Source of the DNA: Mycolicibacterium sp. CR10
Lineage (GTDB): Bacteria > Actinomycetota > Actinomycetes > Mycobacteriales > Mycobacteriaceae
DNA: 64,000 bases
Direction of reading: 5' to 3'
Assembly: GCF_005222675.1 (NCBI RefSeq)
Contig: NZ_STGE01000032.1
Span: 186,001 to 250,000, forward strand
Position numbers and translations under genes: made by a program. The notes below the pieces were generated by a model, which saw only the letters and a list, made by a program, of their open reading frames with translations, ran no database searches and was not told the origin of the DNA. Position 1 is the first letter of the stretch. Every line of letters begins with the position of its first letter. Shown piece after piece: positions 8,332 to 16,883 of the stretch.

Positions 8332-9069
8332 GTGACCCCTGCGAGTCCGGCCAGCAATCCCCGCGATCTGACGACCGTGGCTCAGGACTACCTGAAAGTC
8401 ATCTGGACCGCGCAGGAGTGGTCGCACGAGAAAGTCAGCACCAAGCTCCTTGCCGATCGCATCGGGGTGTCGGCGAGCACGGCGTCTGAATCGATCCGCA
8501 AGCTCGCCGAGCAGGGCCTTGTCGATCACGAGAAGTACGGCGCAGTCACGCTGACCGACGCGGGCAGACGCGCCGCGCTGGCGATGGTGCGTCGTCACCG
8601 GCTGATGGAGACGTTCCTGGTGAACGAACTCGGCTACGGCTGGGACGAAGTCCACGACGAGGCCGAGGTGCTCGAGCACGCGGTCTCCGACCGGATGCTG
8701 GACCGGATCGACGCCAAGCTCGGCTACCCCACGCGCGATCCGCACGGGGATCCGATCCCCGCCGCCGACGGTCAGGTCCCGACACCGCCCGCCCGGCAGC
8801 TGTCGGTCTGCAAAGACGGTGACGCGGGCACCGTCGCGCGCATCTCCGACGCCGACCCCGAGATGCTGCGGTACTTCGACTCCGTCGGGATCAGCCTCGA
8901 CTCCCGGCTGCGCGTCGTGGCCCGCCGCGACTTCGCCGGGATGATCTCGGTGACCGTACACAATCCGGGCGATCCGGCCTCCTCCGATGACGATGCAGAC
9001 GCCGTGGGCGCCGAGACGGTTGTCGAGCTGGGAAGCCCTGCCGCACAAGCAATCTGGGTGGTCGCCTAG
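8332..9069 (+). CDS. mntR: DtxR-family metal-dependent repressor (MntR/SirR-like)
   Basis: 245 residues. N-terminal winged helix (QDYLKVIW, then STKLLADRIGVSASTASESI), the dimerisation/metal domain with RHRLMETFLVNELGYGWDEVHDEAEVLEHAVS containing the metal-ligand Cys/Glu/His set in Glu/His form, and a C-terminal FeoA/SH3-like domain. The gene occupies the position of Rv2788 (annotated sirR, later shown as manganese regulator MntR in M. tuberculosis). Likely represses Mn/Fe uptake genes elsewhere. Divergent from ribF; starts with GTG after a -10 box. Confidence 0.88.
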   Translation: MTPASPASNPRDLTTVAQDYLKVIWTAQEWSHEKVSTKLLADRIGVSASTASESIRKLAEQGLVDHEKYGAVTLTDAGRRAALAMVRRHRLMETFLVNELGYGWDEVHDEAEVLEHAVSDRMLDRIDAKLGYPTRDPHGDPIPAADGQVPTPPARQLSVCKDGDAGTVARISDADPEMLRYFDSVGISLDSRLRVVARRDFAGMISVTVHNPGDPASSDDDADAVGAETVVELGSPAAQAIWVVA

Positions 9070-9184
9070 CAGGCCTGCCCCGCACGGCATCGCCGTCGGA
9101 CACGTGAGGGGAAGGTCGGCATCGCCGCCGGCGGCGGCCGCGTCGCACGAGTCTTGACCACGACACGCTTTAAGCTCAACGGCC

Positions 9185-9616
9185 ATGGCGAAACTCGAAC
9201 TGTCCCGTTCCCTGCCGATGCCCGCCGAGCATGCGTGGGAGCACGCATCGGATCTGTCCAGCCTCGGCGACTGGATGAGCATGCACCAGGGTTGGCGTTC
9301 AGACCTGCCGGCGGCGCTCAACGTCGGCACGACGATCGTGGGGGTCGCCGGCGCCAAGGGGATGCGCAACCGCGTCACCTGGACGGTCCGTAGGTTCGAT
9401 CCGCCGTCGGCACTGGAGATCAGCGGTGAAGGAGTGGGCGGAACCCGCTACAAGCTCGCGCTGACGGTGGCCTCCACCGGTGACGGATGCAGGTTCACGG
9501 TGCGGATGGACCTCGGTGGCGCCCCGTTGTTCGGCCCCATCGGCTCCGCTGCGGTGCGGGCGGTGAAAGGCGACATCGAGAAATCGATCAAGACGTTCGA
9601 GAGCCTGTACGCCTGA
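9185..9616 (+). CDS. SRPBCC (polyketide cyclase/START-like) family protein
   Basis: 143 residues. Begins MAKLELSRSLPMPAEHAWEHASDLSSLGDW, the usual N-terminus of mycobacterial SRPBCC proteins, and ends with the long C-terminal helix AVRAVKGDIEKSIKTFESL. The fold binds hydrophobic ligands; the substrate is unknown. No signal peptide or membrane segment. It ends 7 nt before the convergent truB gene. Confidence 0.85.
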   Translation: MAKLELSRSLPMPAEHAWEHASDLSSLGDWMSMHQGWRSDLPAALNVGTTIVGVAGAKGMRNRVTWTVRRFDPPSALEISGEGVGGTRYKLALTVASTGDGCRFTVRMDLGGAPLFGPIGSAAVRAVKGDIEKSIKTFESLYA

Positions 9617-9622
9617 GCGGCC

Positions 9623-10540
9623 TCAGAGCGTCGCGGGCCGCACCACGACAACACTTTTCGTGCGGGTGGTCCCGTCCTCGAGCAACGCGATGACGCGCCC
9701 GTCGGGTGCGGTCGCCGCGTACACCCCGTCGATATCGGCCGGGGGCAACGGCCGGCCGTGGCTGGCGTCTTCTGACTCGGCGACGGTGATGTCACGGCGC
9801 GGAAACGCCTGCAGGCAGGCCTCGTCGAGGCTGTAGGAAAGGCTCGGCACATCGGCGAGCTGCTCCAGAGTGCGGGACTGGTCGAGTCCGAAGCCGCCGA
9901 CCCGGGTGCGCCGCAGGGCGGTGAGGTGACCGCCCACTCCGAGTGTGGCGCCGACGTCGCGGGCCAGCGCGCGGATGTAGGTGCCCGACGAACAGTCCAC
10001 CTCGACGTCCACATCCACCGTGTCGGCATCGCGGCGCACGGCGCGGATCTCGAAGCGTCCGATGCGAATTCGGCGCGGCTTCAGCTCGACGGTCTGCCCG
10101 TCCCGAGCCAGCTGGTAGGCCCGTTTGCCGTTGACCTTGATCGCGCTGACCGCGGACGGGACCTGCTCGATCTCGCCCCGCAGCGGCGCAATTGCGGCCT
10201 CGATCTGCTCATCGGTCACCGGCGATGCCGAAACGGACTGCAGGAGTTCACCTTCAGCGTCTTCGGTGGATGTCGTCTGGCCCAGCCGGATCGTCGCCGA
10301 ATAGGACTTGTCGGTCGCCGTCAGCAGCCCGAGGATCTTCGTCGCCCGATCGATACCCACCACCAGGACACCGGTGGCCATCGGGTCGAGTGTTCCCGCG
10401 TGCCCGACCTTGCGGGTGCCGAAGAGTCGTCGGCAGCGGCCCACCACGTCGTGACTCGTCATCCCGCCGGGCTTGTCGACGATCACCAGTCCGGGTCTGA
10501 TCCCCCGGTCGCTTCGCTCCTGCCCGCCGGGAGGGGTCAC
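9623..10540 (-). CDS. truB: tRNA pseudouridine-55 synthase
   Basis: About 305 residues. Makes pseudouridine 55 in the T-loop of tRNAs. Shows the TruB start LVIVDKPGGMTSHDVVGR, the catalytic motif GHAGTLDPMATGVL with its aspartate, and the SSGTYIRALARDVG motif; a PUA-like C-terminus follows. The GTG at 10540 is chosen because it overlaps the pptT stop as GTGA (4 nt), so translation is probably coupled; the longer upstream frame is a shadow of pptT. Confidence 0.95.
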   Translation of the reverse strand: MTPPGGQERSDRGIRPGLVIVDKPGGMTSHDVVGRCRRLFGTRKVGHAGTLDPMATGVLVVGIDRATKILGLLTATDKSYSATIRLGQTTSTEDAEGELLQSVSASPVTDEQIEAAIAPLRGEIEQVPSAVSAIKVNGKRAYQLARDGQTVELKPRRIRIGRFEIRAVRRDADTVDVDVEVDCSSGTYIRALARDVGATLGVGGHLTALRRTRVGGFGLDQSRTLEQLADVPSLSYSLDEACLQAFPRRDITVAESEDASHGRPLPPADIDGVYAATAPDGRVIALLEDGTTRTKSVVVVRPATL

Positions 10541-11214
10541 AACACGATCGCCGTCAGCGCCAGGCCGTCGCGCACCGACCACCGCCCCGACAGCGCCGTC
10601 AGCGGCGGTCCTGACTCGGCCGCCGGGTCGATCAAAATCCGCGAGGTGAACGTGCCCGCCTGCCCGGACGCGTCGACGTCGAACACGATGTGGGCGTCCT
10701 CGAAGCCCAGCCAGCGGTGCGTCAGCGGGAACCACGCCTTGTACGTCGCCTCCTTGGCGCAGAACAGCACCCGGTCCCAGTGCACGCCGTCAGGCATCGA
10801 CTGCAGCTCGTGCCGTTCCACCGGAAGGCTGATCGCGTCGAGGACGCCGTGGGGCAGCACGTCGTGCGGTTCGGCGTCGATGCCGACCGACCGAACCTCG
10901 GCGCGACGCCCGACAGCGGCCCCACGGAATCCCTCGCAGTGCGTCAGGCTGCCGACGATGCCGTCGGGCCAGCACGGTTCGCCCTTGTCTCCCTTGAGGA
11001 TCGGGACCGGCGGTAACCCGAGGTCGACGAGCGCCTGGCGCGCGCAGTAGCGCACGGTGATGAACTCGTTGCGCCGCTTGGCCACCGAACGGGCGATCAG
11101 CGGCTCCTCCTCCGGCAGCGGCGCCAACTCCTTGGGATCGGAGTACATTTCCGCGGCCGCCAGGGCGTCCAGAGACTCCGGCAGCACACCGGCGAGCAGC
11201 GTGGCTGAGATCAT
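10537..11214 (-). CDS. pptT: 4'-phosphopantetheinyl transferase PptT
   Basis: 225 residues. Transfers 4'-phosphopantetheine from CoA to carrier proteins of mycolic acid, siderophore and polyketide synthesis. Sfp/EntD-type motifs are present: RSVGIDAEPHD for Mg binding and LFCAKEATYKAWFPLT near the C-terminal third. Start ATG at 11214 lies 13 nt after the metallophosphoesterase stop at 11228. The pair pptT with this phosphoesterase (Rv2794c-Rv2795c) is conserved, with the latter known as a PptT antagonist candidate in M. tuberculosis. Confidence 0.95.
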   Translation of the reverse strand: MISATLLAGVLPESLDALAAAEMYSDPKELAPLPEEEPLIARSVAKRRNEFITVRYCARQALVDLGLPPVPILKGDKGEPCWPDGIVGSLTHCEGFRGAAVGRRAEVRSVGIDAEPHDVLPHGVLDAISLPVERHELQSMPDGVHWDRVLFCAKEATYKAWFPLTHRWLGFEDAHIVFDVDASGQAGTFTSRILIDPAAESGPPLTALSGRWSVRDGLALTAIVL

Positions 11215-11227
11215 TCCGGGATCATGC

Positions 11228-12172
11228 CTATCTGCTCCTGATCCGCTGCTGCATCTTCTCGGCGTGCTCGCGCATCTCCTGGGTGATCTGGAAATGACCG
11301 CCGAACTCGTTGAGGTAACCGGGCGCGTACTTCGGGTCGGGCAGGATCTGCCGGAGCCAGCGATAGGGCCTGCGGCGTCGCCATTCCCGCGGGTAGCCGA
11401 CCGACACCTCTTCGAACCGCACCCCGTCGTACCACGTGGTACGCGGAATGTGGAGGTGGCCGTACACGGAACAGACAGCGTTGTAACGGGTGTGCCAGTC
11501 GGCGGTCGCGGTGGTTCCGCACCACAGCGAGAACTCGGGATAGAACATCGCGTCGCACGGTTCGCGCACCATCGGGAAGTGGTTCACCTGGACGGTCGGC
11601 ATCATCCAGTCCAGATCCTCGAGCCGCTTGCGGGTGTAGGTCACCCGGTCGCGGCACCACGCATCGCGCGTCGAATAGGGTTCCGCCGACAGCAGGTACT
11701 CGTCGGTGCCGACGATGTTGCGCTCCTTGGCGATGGCCAGACCCTCGGCCTTGGTGCCTGCGCCCTGGGGCAGGAACGAGTAGTCGTACAGCAGGAACAT
11801 CGGGACGATGGTCGCCGGGCCGCCCTCCTCGGTCCACACCGGGAAAGGATGCTCGGGGGTCACGATCCCCATCTCGTCGCACATGTTGACGAGGTAGTCG
11901 TAGCGGGCCTTCCCGAAGATCTGCATCGGGTCGCGTTGGGTGGTCCACAGTTCGTGGTTGCCCGGTATCCAGATCACCTTCGCGAACCGCTTGCGCAGCA
12001 AATCCAGTGCCCAGCGGATCTCATCGGTGCGCTCGGCAACGTCTCCGGCGACGATCAGCCAGTCGTCGGGCGAGGCGGGGTACAGCGACTCGGTCACCGG
12101 CTTGTTGCCGGTGTGTCCCGTATGAAGGTCACTGACGGCCCACAACGTGGGACGTCGGTCGTCACTGTTCAC
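11228..12172 (-). CDS. Calcineurin-like metallophosphoesterase (Rv2795c type)
   Basis: 314 residues. Metallophosphoesterase motifs are in order: SDLHTGHTGN (Dx H), AGDVAER (GDxxE), IPGNHELW (GNHE), VNHFPM and GHLHIPR. Rv2795c-type proteins work together with PptT; in M. tuberculosis this protein has been reported as a phosphopantetheinyl hydrolase that opposes PptT (knowledge of the family, not seen here). GTG start at 12172. A KstR-type inverted repeat lies 45 nt upstream. Confidence 0.9.
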   Translation of the reverse strand: MNSDDRRPTLWAVSDLHTGHTGNKPVTESLYPASPDDWLIVAGDVAERTDEIRWALDLLRKRFAKVIWIPGNHELWTTQRDPMQIFGKARYDYLVNMCDEMGIVTPEHPFPVWTEEGGPATIVPMFLLYDYSFLPQGAGTKAEGLAIAKERNIVGTDEYLLSAEPYSTRDAWCRDRVTYTRKRLEDLDWMMPTVQVNHFPMVREPCDAMFYPEFSLWCGTTATADWHTRYNAVCSVYGHLHIPRTTWYDGVRFEEVSVGYPREWRRRRPYRWLRQILPDPKYAPGYLNEFGGHFQITQEMREHAEKMQQRIRSR

Positions 12173-12217
12173 AACCCGTCAGCCTACTGGTGCCTCACGG
12201 AACCGACGCTCCGGCAA

Positions 12218-12233
12218 CTAGAACAGGTTCTAG
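12218..12233. promoter_or_regulatory. KstR-type operator (perfect inverted repeat)
   Basis: CTAGAAC-AG-GTTCTAG has perfect 7-nt arms and exactly matches the published KstR consensus TNNAACNNGTTNNA. KstR is the TetR-family repressor of cholesterol catabolism genes. It lies between the divergent metallophosphoesterase gene (45 nt away) and the secreted-protein gene at 12326 (92 nt away), so it may control either. The adjacent CocE-type hydrolase could be a regulated member. Confidence 0.72.
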
Positions 12234-12325
12234 GTTCCCGCCCGATGGCGCTTCACAGACCGCTACACTCCCGAGCAGGTCGGGATGAGCCGGCGGCATG
12301 GCCGCCACGGAATCATGGGGGTGTA

Positions 12326-12910
12326 ATGATCGCCAAGCTGCGACTGCTGTCGGCGCTGTGCGCGCTGGTCGCGGCGGTGGTGGTGGTCTGGCAGGCCAAT
12401 CCGGCCGTCCCCCGCAGCGCCGACCGGGTCGAGCTCAGGGCAACCGATGCGCCGCTGACGGCGCCGTCGACGACGATCAAATGGCCGGTGGTCGACGTCG
12501 TGGATCCCGACCCGTTCGATCCGTGCCGGGACATCCCGCTCGACGTGATCCAGCGAGTCGGCCTGGCCTTCACACCGCCCGCGCCGGAAGAAGCCCTGCG
12601 GTGCAAGTACGACGCCGGGAACTACCAGATGACGATCGAGGCGTTCGTGTGGCGCACCTACGAGCAGACGCTCCCGCCCGATGCCGTCGAGCTGGACATC
12701 AACGGCCACCGGGCGGCGCAGTACTGGATCATCAAGCCGACCGACTGGAACAACCGCAATTGGATCACCTGCATGGTCACGTTCAAGACCAGTTACGGCA
12801 TCATCCAGCAGTCGCTGTTCTACGCGCCCGTCTACTCCGAGCCCGACCCGGACTGCATGCAGACCAACCTGCAGAAGGCCCACGAGCTCAGCCCGTTCTA
12901 CGTCTATTGA
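12326..12910 (+). CDS. Membrane-anchored or secreted protein (Rv2799-like)
   Basis: 194 residues. Starts with a single hydrophobic N-terminal segment (LLSALCALVAAVVVVWQ) with no lipobox cysteine, so it is likely secreted or anchored. The mature part has four cysteines (DPCRDI, ALRCKYD, ITCMVTF, PDCMQTN), suggesting two disulfides in the cell envelope; the overall pattern resembles DUF3558-type envelope proteins. The ATG at 12326 is preceded by GGGGGTG. Function unknown; position next to a CocE-type hydrolase matches Rv2799-Rv2800. Confidence 0.75.
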   Translation: MIAKLRLLSALCALVAAVVVVWQANPAVPRSADRVELRATDAPLTAPSTTIKWPVVDVVDPDPFDPCRDIPLDVIQRVGLAFTPPAPEEALRCKYDAGNYQMTIEAFVWRTYEQTLPPDAVELDINGHRAAQYWIIKPTDWNNRNWITCMVTFKTSYGIIQQSLFYAPVYSEPDPDCMQTNLQKAHELSPFYVY

Positions 12911-12952
12911 AATCTGTTGATCCGCGGGAACAGCGGCCGCCGACCCGGTGCG

Positions 12953-12958
12953 TAGCCT
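12953..12958 (+). promoter_or_regulatory. -10 box for leaderless hydrolase gene
   Basis: TAGCCT, exactly 7 nt before the GTG at 12966. The spacing favours that GTG over the one at 12948, which lies upstream of the box. Confidence 0.5.
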
Positions 12959-12965
12959 CGTCAGC

Positions 12966-14612
12966 GTGACGCTCCAGCAAGCCCTTCTTCGCAAACTCAG
13001 CGGCGCAATGCACCTGCCGCCTGCCACGACCGACTTCGTTGTCGAGCACCATGTGCGCGTACCGATGCGTGATGGTGTCGACCTGATCGCCGACCACTAC
13101 GTTCCCCAGACCGACTCGCCTGCCGGCACGCTGCTGGTCCGCGCGCCCTACGGTCGCGGCTTCCCGTTCACGGCTTTGTTCGGCGCGGTATATGCCGCGC
13201 GCGGGTACCACGTGCTCTTCCAAAGTGTGCGTGGGACGTTCGGCTCGGGCGGCGAGTTCGACCCGTTCGTGCACGAGGTCGACGACGGCGCGGACACCGT
13301 CGCCTGGTTGCGGGAGCAGCCGTGGTTCACCGGGACCTTCGCCACCCTCGGACTGTCGTATCTTGGGTATACGCAGTGGGCGCTGCTGATGGATCCACCG
13401 CCGGAGATGAAGGCCGCGGTGATCACCGTCGGACTTCACGACCCCAGCGGACCACGTTGGGGCACAGGTTCTTTCAGCCTCAACGACTTCCTCGGCTGGA
13501 GTGATCTGGTGTCGCGCCAGGAGGATCCTCGACGACTACGCCTTTTGCTGCGACAGCTGCGTGCCCAACGGCATGTCACCCGCGCTTCACTGGGCCTGCC
13601 GCTCGGCGAGTCCAGTCGCGCGATGCTCGGCGAGGGCGCGCCGTGGTTCGAGGCGTGGCTGGAGCACCCGAGTAGCGACGACCCCTTCTGGACGAAGGTC
13701 AACCTTCGGGATGCGCTGGACCGCACGACCGTTCCGGTGCTGTTGCTGACCGGCTGGCAGGACCTCTTCGTCGATCAGACACTCGAGCAGTACCGCCGGC
13801 TGAGCAGCCGCGGCGTACCGACCGGGCTGACGGTGGGCCCGTGGACCCATTCGCAGATGACGACCAAGGCCATCTCGACGGTGATCCCCGAAACCCTGGA
13901 CTGGCTCGAGACGTACCTCGGGGGCGCACCGTCGAAGCGACGCAGCCCGGTGCGCATTCATCTGGACGGCTCGCCCGCCGACGCCGGGTGGCTGGATCTC
14001 GCCGCGTGGCCTCCGCCGATGCCGGAGCGCGTGCTCTATCCGCAACCGGGCGGCCGTCTTGGGGGTGCGGCGCCGGACACCGACTGCGCCGCCGTGACGT
14101 TCGTCTACAACCCCGCCGACCCGACACCCACGGTGGGCGGCAGGATGCTCTCCCCGACCGGCGGGTATCGGGACGACTCCGCTCTGGCGCGGCGCGCCGA
14201 TGTGGTGACGTTCACCGGCGACCCGCTGCCGGCGGATCTGCATGTGGTCGGCGCACCCGCGCTCGAGCTGTCCCATTCCTGCACCAACGAATACAACGAC
14301 CTGTTCGTGCGCATCAGCCAGGTCGACCCGCAGGGCGGTTCGCGCAATGTCAGCGACGGGTACCGCGCCTCGGCGCCGGCCTCCGGCACCGTGCACATCG
14401 AACTCGATCCGGTTGCGCACACGTTCCCGGCCGGCTGCCGTCTCCGGCTCATGATCTCCGGCGGGTCGCATCCACGCTTCCTGCGCAACCTCGGCACCGG
14501 CGAATCCCCGGTCAGCGGCAATGGCATCATCACCGCCGAGCACACCGTGCACCTCGGCGAAGCCTCGCGGCTGACCCTGCCTGCCGGCGACCGGCCGCCC
14601 TCAACCGACTGA
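12966..14612 (+). CDS. CocE/NonD family hydrolase
   Basis: About 548 residues. An alpha/beta hydrolase of the X-Pro dipeptidyl-peptidase/cocaine-esterase class: oxyanion-type start MRDGVDLIADHYVP, RAPYGRG, the nucleophile motif GLSYLGY, the acid/His region in TVGPWTHSQM, and a C-terminal jelly-roll domain (PADLHVVGAPALEL to GGSHPRFLRN). Substrate unknown (ester or peptide). An alternative GTG at 12948 would add six residues. The 3' end overlaps the convergent DUF1802 gene by 12 nt. Confidence 0.88.
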   Translation: MTLQQALLRKLSGAMHLPPATTDFVVEHHVRVPMRDGVDLIADHYVPQTDSPAGTLLVRAPYGRGFPFTALFGAVYAARGYHVLFQSVRGTFGSGGEFDPFVHEVDDGADTVAWLREQPWFTGTFATLGLSYLGYTQWALLMDPPPEMKAAVITVGLHDPSGPRWGTGSFSLNDFLGWSDLVSRQEDPRRLRLLLRQLRAQRHVTRASLGLPLGESSRAMLGEGAPWFEAWLEHPSSDDPFWTKVNLRDALDRTTVPVLLLTGWQDLFVDQTLEQYRRLSSRGVPTGLTVGPWTHSQMTTKAISTVIPETLDWLETYLGGAPSKRRSPVRIHLDGSPADAGWLDLAAWPPPMPERVLYPQPGGRLGGAAPDTDCAAVTFVYNPADPTPTVGGRMLSPTGGYRDDSALARRADVVTFTGDPLPADLHVVGAPALELSHSCTNEYNDLFVRISQVDPQGGSRNVSDGYRASAPASGTVHIELDPVAHTFPAGCRLRLMISGGSHPRFLRNLGTGESPVSGNGIITAEHTVHLGEASRLTLPAGDRPPSTD

Positions 14613-15161
14613 GCGGCGCACCCATGCGGCGACGTCCTGAAGCGTCGCGTCGTCGTGCACCGGCTCGGCCCACTCGGGGTGCACCGGCAGCTGCACCCAG
14701 CTCGCGCACCCGCGGTGGTCCGGGGTGCGCGCCAGCCGCTGCGGCACGGTGAACGGCGCCGCCGAGACGACCAGCACCGTCAGCCGGTGTCGTGGCCGGA
14801 AGTCGAGCCGATCCTGCTGCACCGATTCGGCGGTCCAGATATGCAGCGGCGCAAGCTCGTTCACATTCTCTGGTCGCTGGACCTCGACAGCGGCAACCAC
14901 CCGGGCACCGGCACGCAGCACCACCTCGTCCTCGGTGCTGTCCGAAGCGGCGGTTGCCAAGAACTCGCGGTGTTCCGCACGCACCCGCTGGGCGTGGCTG
15001 TGCGCGACCGTGGGGAACAGCAGGAAACGGTCGGCGGCCACCTCGAAACGCTTCTCGTGAATGCCGCCCTTGCGCAGCAGCACGGTCTGCGTGCCGTCAA
15101 GCAGCGCATGGATGGCGGCGCTCCACTCCTTGAGCGCCGGCTCGGTCAGCGTCGCGGTCAC
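14601..15161 (-). CDS. DUF1802 family protein
   Basis: 186 residues. Recognised from ALKEWSAAIHALLDGTQTVLLRKGGIHE, written here only in part, and FRPRHRLTVLVVSA with the C-terminal tryptophan segment. Family of unknown function, widespread in actinobacteria and cyanobacteria. Its ATG overlaps the stop of the DUF2277 gene as ATGA (4 nt), so the two are translationally coupled. Confidence 0.8.
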   Translation of the reverse strand: MTATLTEPALKEWSAAIHALLDGTQTVLLRKGGIHEKRFEVAADRFLLFPTVAHSHAQRVRAEHREFLATAASDSTEDEVVLRAGARVVAAVEVQRPENVNELAPLHIWTAESVQQDRLDFRPRHRLTVLVVSAAPFTVPQRLARTPDHRGCASWVQLPVHPEWAEPVHDDATLQDVAAWVRRSVG

Positions 15162-15424
15162 GGCAGATTCAGCCGCGCGCGGACTTCGGGTCGACGCAGT
15201 GGCGGAACGGTTTTCGGGGGCTGCCGCCGTGGCTGGAGCCCGGCGAGCAGTCGCTCCGTGGACGCGGTCACCTCGGCGACCGCCGCCTCGAACGCGTCGA
15301 CGTTGGCGCCGGACGGTCGGGTGATGCCGCTGACCTTGCGGATGTACTGCCGCGCGGCAGCCGCGATCTCCTCAGACGTGGCGGCCGGCTCCAGACCCCG
15401 CAGCTCGGTGATGTTTCGGCACAT
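15158..15424 (-). CDS. DUF2277 family protein
   Basis: About 88 residues. Matches DUF2277 from MCRNITELRGLEPAAT through YIRKVSGITRPS. I set the start at the ATG of MCRN (15424), the family's conserved N-terminus; an ATG three codons upstream (15433) is possible. Function unknown. Coupled to the DUF1802 gene through a 4-nt overlap; divergent from the enoyl-CoA hydratase gene. Confidence 0.82.
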   Translation of the reverse strand: MCRNITELRGLEPAATSEEIAAAARQYIRKVSGITRPSGANVDAFEAAVAEVTASTERLLAGLQPRRQPPKTVPPLRRPEVRARLNLP

Positions 15425-15457
15425 GACCTCCACGATAGGCGCGGCCAGGCCGGCCGA

Positions 15458-15463
15458 TACGGT
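15458..15463 (+). promoter_or_regulatory. -10 box for enoyl-CoA hydratase gene
   Basis: TACGGT, 6 nt before the ATG at 15470, consistent with a leaderless transcript. Confidence 0.35.
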
Positions 15464-15469
15464 GGGCGG

Positions 15470-16237
15470 ATGACCAACGCCGACGGAACCGACGTCCTGC
15501 TCATCGACACCCGTGACCGGATCCGCACGCTCACCCTGAACCGGCCGTCGTCGCGCAATGCGCTCTCGTCGGCGCTGCGCACGCAGTTCTACCAGGCGCT
15601 ACGGGATGCTCAGGCTGACGACGGCGTCGACGTCGTCATCGTCACCGGCGCCGATCCGGTGTTCTGCGCCGGCCTCGACCTCAAGGAACTCGGTGACACC
15701 ACCGACCTTCCGGACATCTCCCCCAAGTGGCCGCCGATGACCAAACCGGTGATCGGCGCCATCAACGGAGCAGCGGTGACGGGCGGGCTGGAGATCGCGT
15801 TGTACTGCGACATCCTGGTCGCCTCCGAGCAGGCGCGCTTCGCCGACACCCACGCGCGGGTCGGGTTGCTGCCCACCTGGGGGCTGTCGGTGCGGCTGCC
15901 ACAGAAGGTCGGCGTCGGCATGGCCCGCCGGATGAGCATGACCGGCGACTACCTGTCGGCCGAGGATGCGCTGCGCACCGGGCTCGTCACCCAGGTGGTG
16001 GCCCACCATCAACTGCTGGACACCGCCCGCCAGATTGCCGCGTCGATCGTCGGCAACAACCAGAAAGCGGTGCGGGCCCTGCTGGCGTCCTACCACCGCA
16101 TCGACGACACGCAGACCAGCGGCCCGCTGTGGCTCGAGGCGGACGCAGCCAAGGAGTGGATGAAGAGCGCGAGCGGTGACGACATCGCCGCCAACCGCAG
16201 CAGCGTCATCGAGCGCGGCCGCGCCCAGGTGCGCTGA
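15470..16237 (+). CDS. echA16: Enoyl-CoA hydratase/isomerase family protein (EchA16-like)
   Basis: 255 residues, crotonase fold. The CoA-binding and oxyanion segments VFCAGLDLKELG and GAINGAAVTGGLEIALYCDI are present. The first catalytic glutamate is present in TGGLEIAL; at the position of the second (usually in a GQPE-type motif) this protein reads FADTHARVGLLP, with no glutamate, so simple hydratase activity is doubtful. Followed 18 nt later by a methyltransferase gene. The echA16 name rests on genome position and is tentative. Confidence 0.82.
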   Translation: MTNADGTDVLLIDTRDRIRTLTLNRPSSRNALSSALRTQFYQALRDAQADDGVDVVIVTGADPVFCAGLDLKELGDTTDLPDISPKWPPMTKPVIGAINGAAVTGGLEIALYCDILVASEQARFADTHARVGLLPTWGLSVRLPQKVGVGMARRMSMTGDYLSAEDALRTGLVTQVVAHHQLLDTARQIAASIVGNNQKAVRALLASYHRIDDTQTSGPLWLEADAAKEWMKSASGDDIAANRSSVIERGRAQVR

Positions 16238-16255
16238 GCAGGAGGTGTTCTCGCC

Positions 16256-16876
16256 ATGAGCAACGAATCGACCCCGCTGCCCGTCAACCACCACGGCGAC
16301 CATCCGGGCTTCTCGGGACTGACCGGCAGCCTGTGCGCGTGGATATTCCTGCTCACCGGCCGCGACAGCGGGAAGCTCGCGGGCGACCTGACCCGCGTCG
16401 GCCCGGCGGACCGCGTCGTCGACATCGGCTGCGGCGCCGGCAACGCCGTCCGCGAGGCTGCGCGGCGGGGTGCCCGTGCGACCGGCGTCGACCCGTCATC
16501 GTCCATGCTGCGGGTGGCCCGGGCCGTCACCCGCCGGCGGACCGCCGTCACCTGGTCTCAAGGCACCGCCGAGGCCCTGCCGGCGCCGGACGGCACCGCG
16601 ACGGTGGTGTGGGCGCTGGCCACCGTCCACCACTGGCGTGACGTCGATGCGGCACTGGTAGAGATCCATCGGGTGCTTGCCCCCGGTGGCCGACTGCTGG
16701 CCGTGGAAAAGCAGTCGGAACCGGGCGCGACCGGATTCGCCAGCCACGGATGGACCGGCGAGCAGGCGGAAACCTTTGCGGCGCTGTGCCGTTCGACCGG
16801 CTTGATCGACGTGCACGTGCGCGGTGATCGCGCCGGGCGCCGCGAAGTGTGGGCGGTCAGCGCGGCGAAACCGTAA
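16256..16876 (+). CDS. Class I SAM-dependent methyltransferase
   Basis: 206 residues. SAM-binding motif I is VDIGCGAGNAV, the acidic motif is ATGVDPS, and WALATVHHWRD with VLAPGGRLLAVEK are the typical later motifs. Substrate unknown. GGAGG lies 11-15 nt before the ATG. It probably shares a transcript with the enoyl-CoA hydratase gene 18 nt upstream and is convergent with dinF. Confidence 0.87.
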   Translation: MSNESTPLPVNHHGDHPGFSGLTGSLCAWIFLLTGRDSGKLAGDLTRVGPADRVVDIGCGAGNAVREAARRGARATGVDPSSSMLRVARAVTRRRTAVTWSQGTAEALPAPDGTATVVWALATVHHWRDVDAALVEIHRVLAPGGRLLAVEKQSEPGATGFASHGWTGEQAETFAALCRSTGLIDVHVRGDRAGRREVWAVSAAKP

Positions 16877-16883
16877 GACACTG

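Noticed and set aside
9154..9176. TTGACC and TAAGCT as a promoter for the SRPBCC gene
   Set aside because: The spacer is only 11 nt, too short for a normal -35/-10 pair; TAAGCT alone remains possible.
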